The notes under the pieces: generated by a model
Told to the model about the DNA's origin: nothing
What the model saw: the letters and a program-made list of their open reading frames with translations, nothing else
Database searches by the model: none
Shown: positions 3,222 through 6,537 of the stretch, piece by piece
Position numbering within the stretch: the stretch's first letter is position 1
Layout: each line of letters starts with the position of its first letter
Made by a program: the position numbers and the translations under genes
Source: Nitrospira sp.
GTDB lineage: Bacteria; Nitrospirota; JACRHL01
Assembly (NCBI GenBank): GCA_026994095.1
Contig: JALWRU010000195.1
Coordinates: 1-6,537, forward strand
DNA length: 6,537 bases
Direction of reading: 5' to 3'

Positions 3222-5867
3222 ATGAAGTTCACACACTGGATCGCCATGTTCTCGCTGTTGGCGGTGATGGGCGTCGCCCTGTTTGGCAAGGACGTAATGA
3301 TGGAGCCGTTACACGCGGCCTTCAGCACCCCCAGTCTGGACAAGTTTGACCTGGGACTGCGCGGCAAAAACAGGCCAGACACCGACCGCTCACCCACATC
3401 GACCACGCCCCCGCGTACCGCACTGCTAAATGCTGACTCGGCCACGTCAGAGGAACTCAACAGGGCGGCGACTTCGCTGGGCACCCCAGCGCCCTCCCTA
3501 TGGACGCCAGCAGCAGAGGACCGGGACAAGCTCATCAGGGAGCCGGATGCTTCCACCGTTCGGGCCGACACAACACCGCCTGCTGCCCCCACTACTCCCT
3601 TGGCAAAAAAACCGGCGGCCACCAATAGATCAGCCACCGCAGGCATCGCGACCCTGGTGGACGAAGGGCATCTGGTACCCGACCGCCGACTGCTGATGGC
3701 ATTCCAGTCCCTCCACCAACTCGACAGCGGCAACCGCCAGCGGCTATCGGTCAATTTTGTCCCCAAGGACAGTGGCTGGCAGATCTGGCTGGGCAAACAA
3801 AAAATTGCCCGGTTGAGCGACCTGCCGCGCTTTGACCAGACCTTGTCGGTGCTGCGCAAACAGGCCACCCAGGTGGTCAAGCACCATTCCGACTGGGCCA
3901 CCACCCCGGTGCGGGCTAAATCCATCGGCCACTTTGACCCGGCCCGCTTGACCCGTACGCTGGACCAGATCGACACCGCCTGGAATAAAGGCACCATCAC
4001 CCCTGCCGACCTGACGGTGGCGGCCGACGCGCTGGTGCGGCTGACCTTTGTCACCGCCGATACCACCGACGGCAATAACCTGCTACCGGCACAAGCGCTG
4101 GCGGCACTGGCATTGGCACAGGTGGCCAGTGGCCAGCCGCTCTATCGCATTGAAAGCCAGTTGGCCGCGGCCATGGGCTATCCGGGTCACGCCCGCCAGA
4201 TGGCGCGCAAGCTCCCCCCGGCTGACACCTGGCGGCTCTACATGGACCCCTATCGGGTGGGGCTGGAGACTGCTGCAGACAAGGCTAAAAAAACCTCTGA
4301 CCGCCACTACCTGTGGCTGCGCGCCGCCGCCGAGCAACGGTGGGATCTGGACTGGAAAAATGAGCTGAACCGACGTTACAAAGGCCACTTGCCTGCTTCG
4401 GTAGCCGATCTGTTGTACCAGCACAGCCACCATTTGCCACCGCTGGCCGCCGCCCGGCTGGCACCGGAGGTGGTACTGTCGGCATTGGTGGCCAAAACAC
4501 CCGCCATCCCCCTGTCTGACCCGGCCGGTAGTGACGCCTTTTCAAAGGCCCTGTCGGCCCAGATCAAGGGCGGCTCCAGCCCACTGCTGGACCGCTTTGA
4601 ACGGCTCTTGAAAAAGGCGTCAACACCTCACCGGGGGCCGTTTTTAGACCGTTTGGTCTATACCAGCATGGCCCGCTCACGTATGCAGAGCGCGCTGTTT
4701 GCCTACGCCGACCAGTTGTTGACCCGCTTCCCGGCCGCCGAGGCGACCAGCCGCTTCGACAAACGGCTGGGACAAGGCCACAGCCCGGACCATCTGGCAT
4801 GGCGTCGGTGGATGGGTGAAGCCGCTGCCGAACAACAGGGCAATGGCAATTATGCGGCCCGTCTGGCCACCCTGGAGAGCCTTGCTGCGGTGGGGCCAAA
4901 CCCGTTGATGAAGACGCTGGAGGTGCCACTGGTCGGGCTGGATAAAGACCGGCGAGAGGCCACTCAAACAATGGTGACTCATCAATTGGATAGCCGCCCG
5001 GCCCATCGTCAGTTACTGGCGCAGATGGCGGCAGGACCGTTGGCCCAGCCGGCCCTGTCTGACACGCTATATAACAGTCTGGTCGATGGTCACCCCAACG
5101 GCGCACCGCTGGTACAGGCCGAGTTGGCCTACCGATCCGGTCGGGTGGGTGCCCTGTTGGCACTGGCCGAGCAGGACCGCGTGGCCGCCCATACCCGCGC
5201 CCGGATTTTGGCCCTGATCGACAACCCGGAGGCCCATTGGGGCCGCATGCGGGTGCAGTTTGAGCGCATGGTCAATGACGCTCCGGGCGACTGGCGCATC
5301 CGCCGTGCCTATATTGGCCAGCTCATGCGTATTGAAGATTTTGACGCCATTCACGGGCTGGCACAGGAGTGGCTCGACCGGGCCGGTATCGGAGCCGACT
5401 GGACCGAGCAGGCGGAGGCCCGTGCGGCCTTGGCACAGGCCCTGATCCACATGAACCAGCCGGGTCCGGCAGCGCGGGGACTCAGCCCCCACCTGAAGGA
5501 CGAAGCCCTGCCGGTACTGGTGGCAGCCATCGACGCTCAACTGGCTATGGGAGCTTCGGAAAAGGCCCTTAAACTGGCACAAACACTGGCCCGTCGTTAC
5601 CCGGCACAGATCGAGGCGGTGCTACCGCTGGTGATGGTACAGTGGCACATGGGCGACCTGCAACAGGCCGCCATCAGCCTGCGCAAGCTGCCCCGCCCGC
5701 TGGCCCCGGAACTGTGGCAACAGGTGGTCGGTGCCGCCTTCGCCAAGGCCTGGAAAGGCCAGCCGAAAAAGGCCAGAGATGCCATTCAGGCGCTCATCGA
5801 CGCGGGCATCGACAACCGTCGTATCGACGCCCTCGCCAAAGGTGCTTCAAAGGCCCGCAAAGCCTGA
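3222..5867 (+). CDS. Large membrane-anchored TPR-like helical repeat protein, function unknown
   Basis: I choose ATG 3222 (881 residues) over TTG 3204 because AAGGG precedes it and the product then opens with MKFTHW and a hydrophobic segment at about 6-22, a signal peptide or uncleaved anchor; no clear cleavage site is seen. Residues about 35-145 form a Pro/Thr/Ala/Ser-rich, low-complexity linker. Residues 150-215 look like a small folded unit (LSVNFVPKDSGWQIWLGK). From about 235 to the end the protein is almost entirely amphipathic helices rich in Ala, Leu and Arg; the last 200 residues look most TPR-like (about 690-720, 730-790, 793-825 and 832-862). The tail is lysine-rich. The 881 residues contain no cysteine. 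A large periplasmic scaffold on an inner-membrane anchor is the likely form, as in some polysaccharide or surface-structure systems, but I recognise no specific family. Element B and its terminator lie upstream; the GAF sensor gene follows after 147 nt on the same strand. Confidence 0.85.
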   Translation: MKFTHWIAMFSLLAVMGVALFGKDVMMEPLHAAFSTPSLDKFDLGLRGKNRPDTDRSPTSTTPPRTALLNADSATSEELNRAATSLGTPAPSLWTPAAEDRDKLIREPDASTVRADTTPPAAPTTPLAKKPAATNRSATAGIATLVDEGHLVPDRRLLMAFQSLHQLDSGNRQRLSVNFVPKDSGWQIWLGKQKIARLSDLPRFDQTLSVLRKQATQVVKHHSDWATTPVRAKSIGHFDPARLTRTLDQIDTAWNKGTITPADLTVAADALVRLTFVTADTTDGNNLLPAQALAALALAQVASGQPLYRIESQLAAAMGYPGHARQMARKLPPADTWRLYMDPYRVGLETAADKAKKTSDRHYLWLRAAAEQRWDLDWKNELNRRYKGHLPASVADLLYQHSHHLPPLAAARLAPEVVLSALVAKTPAIPLSDPAGSDAFSKALSAQIKGGSSPLLDRFERLLKKASTPHRGPFLDRLVYTSMARSRMQSALFAYADQLLTRFPAAEATSRFDKRLGQGHSPDHLAWRRWMGEAAAEQQGNGNYAARLATLESLAAVGPNPLMKTLEVPLVGLDKDRREATQTMVTHQLDSRPAHRQLLAQMAAGPLAQPALSDTLYNSLVDGHPNGAPLVQAELAYRSGRVGALLALAEQDRVAAHTRARILALIDNPEAHWGRMRVQFERMVNDAPGDWRIRRAYIGQLMRIEDFDAIHGLAQEWLDRAGIGADWTEQAEARAALAQALIHMNQPGPAARGLSPHLKDEALPVLVAAIDAQLAMGASEKALKLAQTLARRYPAQIEAVLPLVMVQWHMGDLQQAAISLRKLPRPLAPELWQQVVGAAFAKAWKGQPKKARDAIQALIDAGIDNRRIDALAKGASKARKA

Positions 5868-6014
5868 CTTGTGGGAATCGGCGCAAGCCGGGCAAATCGC
5901 CCCTGCAAATCCACCGGAATCAACCACAATGATTGGCCAGTTTTTGGTCAAGTTACGCCCTGCTACAGTCCGATAGGAACCCGTGGTATCACTTCTAGAC
6001 GATAGAGCCTGCTG
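5868..6014 (+). other. Spacer between repeat-protein and GAF sensor genes
   Basis: 147 nt with no clear terminator. The only tight hairpin, GGGC-AAATC-GCCC (5890-5902), has a 4-bp stem and no T-run. A TTGGTC/TACAGT pair (5944-5949, 5964-5969) has a 14-bp spacer, too short for a normal sigma70 promoter. Co-transcription of the two genes is therefore possible. No copy of the structured RNA element is present. Confidence 0.4.
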
Positions 6015-6537
6015 GTGAAATTTGGTCGTATCATAGCCTGTGTCGCTGCGATCCTGATCGGGGTCGAAGGCTTCATCATGTTGGCCATGTCCTGGTTTCC
6101 GCCAATTACCAATCTCTATTTGGCAGCAGTAGTGGACGCCACCCTGCTGGCGATTATCTGCGGGCCGCTGCTATTTCGTTGCGCCATTCGGCCTGCCCTG
6201 CAGACCTACCGCATGGAGGTGGGAATCCAGCAGGTACTCAATCAGGTACTGAAGATTTCCCACGAGGCAAGCCCGCTGGAAGAGCGGCTGCAAAACATCG
6301 TCAAGACCATGGTCGAGGTATCGTGGCTGAACATCGAGCCGAAGGGCTGCATCTTTATCTCGGACTCCAGCGGCGAACTGCACATGGCCGCCCACCACAA
6401 TCTGGGCGAGGCCCTGTTAAGCGGTTGCCGACGGGTGGCACTGGGCCAATGCCTGTGTGGGCAGGCAGCGCAGGAGAAGGCCCCGGTGATCGCCCTGCAT
6501 GTGGACTCACGTCACACCATCCGCCCCAAGGGCATCA
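6015..6537 (+). CDS. Two-TM GAF-domain sensor protein (3' partial)
   Basis: The frame gives 174 residues before the window ends. Starting at GTG 6015 (the frame has a TAG at 6003-6005, so no earlier start other than CTG exists), the protein has two membrane segments at about 5-28 and 35-54, a helical linker at about 60-80 and a GAF domain beginning near 85. In the GAF domain GQCLCG (144-149) followed by AxxEKAPVIALHVDSRH matches the GxCLCGxA...VDxRH pattern seen in GAF modules of bacterial sensor proteins. Cys146 and Cys148 are candidates for a redox, metal or cofactor site; that is inference. The output domain (histidine kinase, GGDEF, EAL, phosphatase) lies beyond the window and cannot be told. 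The ribosome binding site is weak (TAGAG). The short periplasmic loop between the TM segments leaves little room for external ligand binding, so sensing is probably cytoplasmic through GAF. Confidence 0.8.
   Translation, partial: MKFGRIIACVAAILIGVEGFIMLAMSWFPPITNLYLAAVVDATLLAIICGPLLFRCAIRPALQTYRMEVGIQQVLNQVLKISHEASPLEERLQNIVKTMVEVSWLNIEPKGCIFISDSSGELHMAAHHNLGEALLSGCRRVALGQCLCGQAAQEKAPVIALHVDSRHTIRPKGI

Noticed and set aside
3101..4075. 324-residue open frame on the minus strand
   Set aside because: It lies antisense to the start of the large repeat-protein gene, is Ser/Val/Arg-rich without recognisable domains, and has no ribosome binding site; a GC-rich shadow frame.
4564..5163. 199-residue open frame on the minus strand
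   Set aside because: Entirely antisense to the large repeat protein, with Pro/Arg/Gly-rich shadow composition.
5881..5935. c-di-GMP-I (GEMM) riboswitch suggested by GCGCAAG and GGGCAAA upstream of the GAF gene
   Set aside because: The second conserved half (GGGACGCAAAG) and the tetraloop receptor parts are missing, and pairing is weak. Elements A and B do not match this consensus either.

Overview
The window is GC-rich bacterial DNA with proteobacterial features: a PilZ c-di-GMP receptor domain, Sel1/TPR-type envelope proteins and a two-TM GAF sensor with a GxCLCGxA motif. I cannot name the genus. No tRNA, rRNA, transposase, CRISPR array or phage gene is visible.

Layout: (1) 2-457 (+) is the 3' part of a PilZ-domain gene whose start probably lies before the window. 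(2) 458-794 has no gene. It holds the second copy of a ~68 bp tandem duplication, a candidate terminator for the gene on the right, a 119 bp imperfect palindrome and an 18 bp exact direct repeat. (3) 795-1595 (-) is a pentapeptide-repeat protein with a strict 11-residue (5+6) period. (4) 1596-1949 is a divergent intergenic region with a shared AT-rich promoter core and structured element A. (5) 1950-2837 (+) is a secreted Sel1-repeat protein. (6) 2838-3221 holds AT-rich direct repeats, structured element B ending in a strong intrinsic terminator, and the leader of the next gene. (7) 3222-5867 (+) is an 881-residue membrane-anchored alpha-helical repeat (TPR-like) protein that I cannot assign to a named family. 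(8) 6015-6537 (+) is the start of a two-TM GAF-domain sensor that runs off the window.

The most unusual content is the pair of structured elements A (1676-1797) and B (2913-3042). They share an upstream block at identical spacing (GGGAACNNATCCG, 8 nt, GTCGTCTAA), an AATAAG motif next to the basal stem, three nested stems and a 20-nt identical apical segment. Stem sequences differ between copies but remain paired, including a C-G to U-A exchange. All three G.U pairs that differ between the copies favour transcription from the + strand. Loops and bulges are rich in UCCC motifs. Each element lies ~150-180 nt upstream of a gene for an exported, cysteine-free helical-repeat protein. This looks like a paralogous family of small RNAs or leader/attenuator RNAs that I do not recognise.

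How the genes work together is inference only: a c-di-GMP receptor, two envelope repeat proteins and a membrane sensor suggest a surface or signalling locus, but nothing in the sequence proves they act together.
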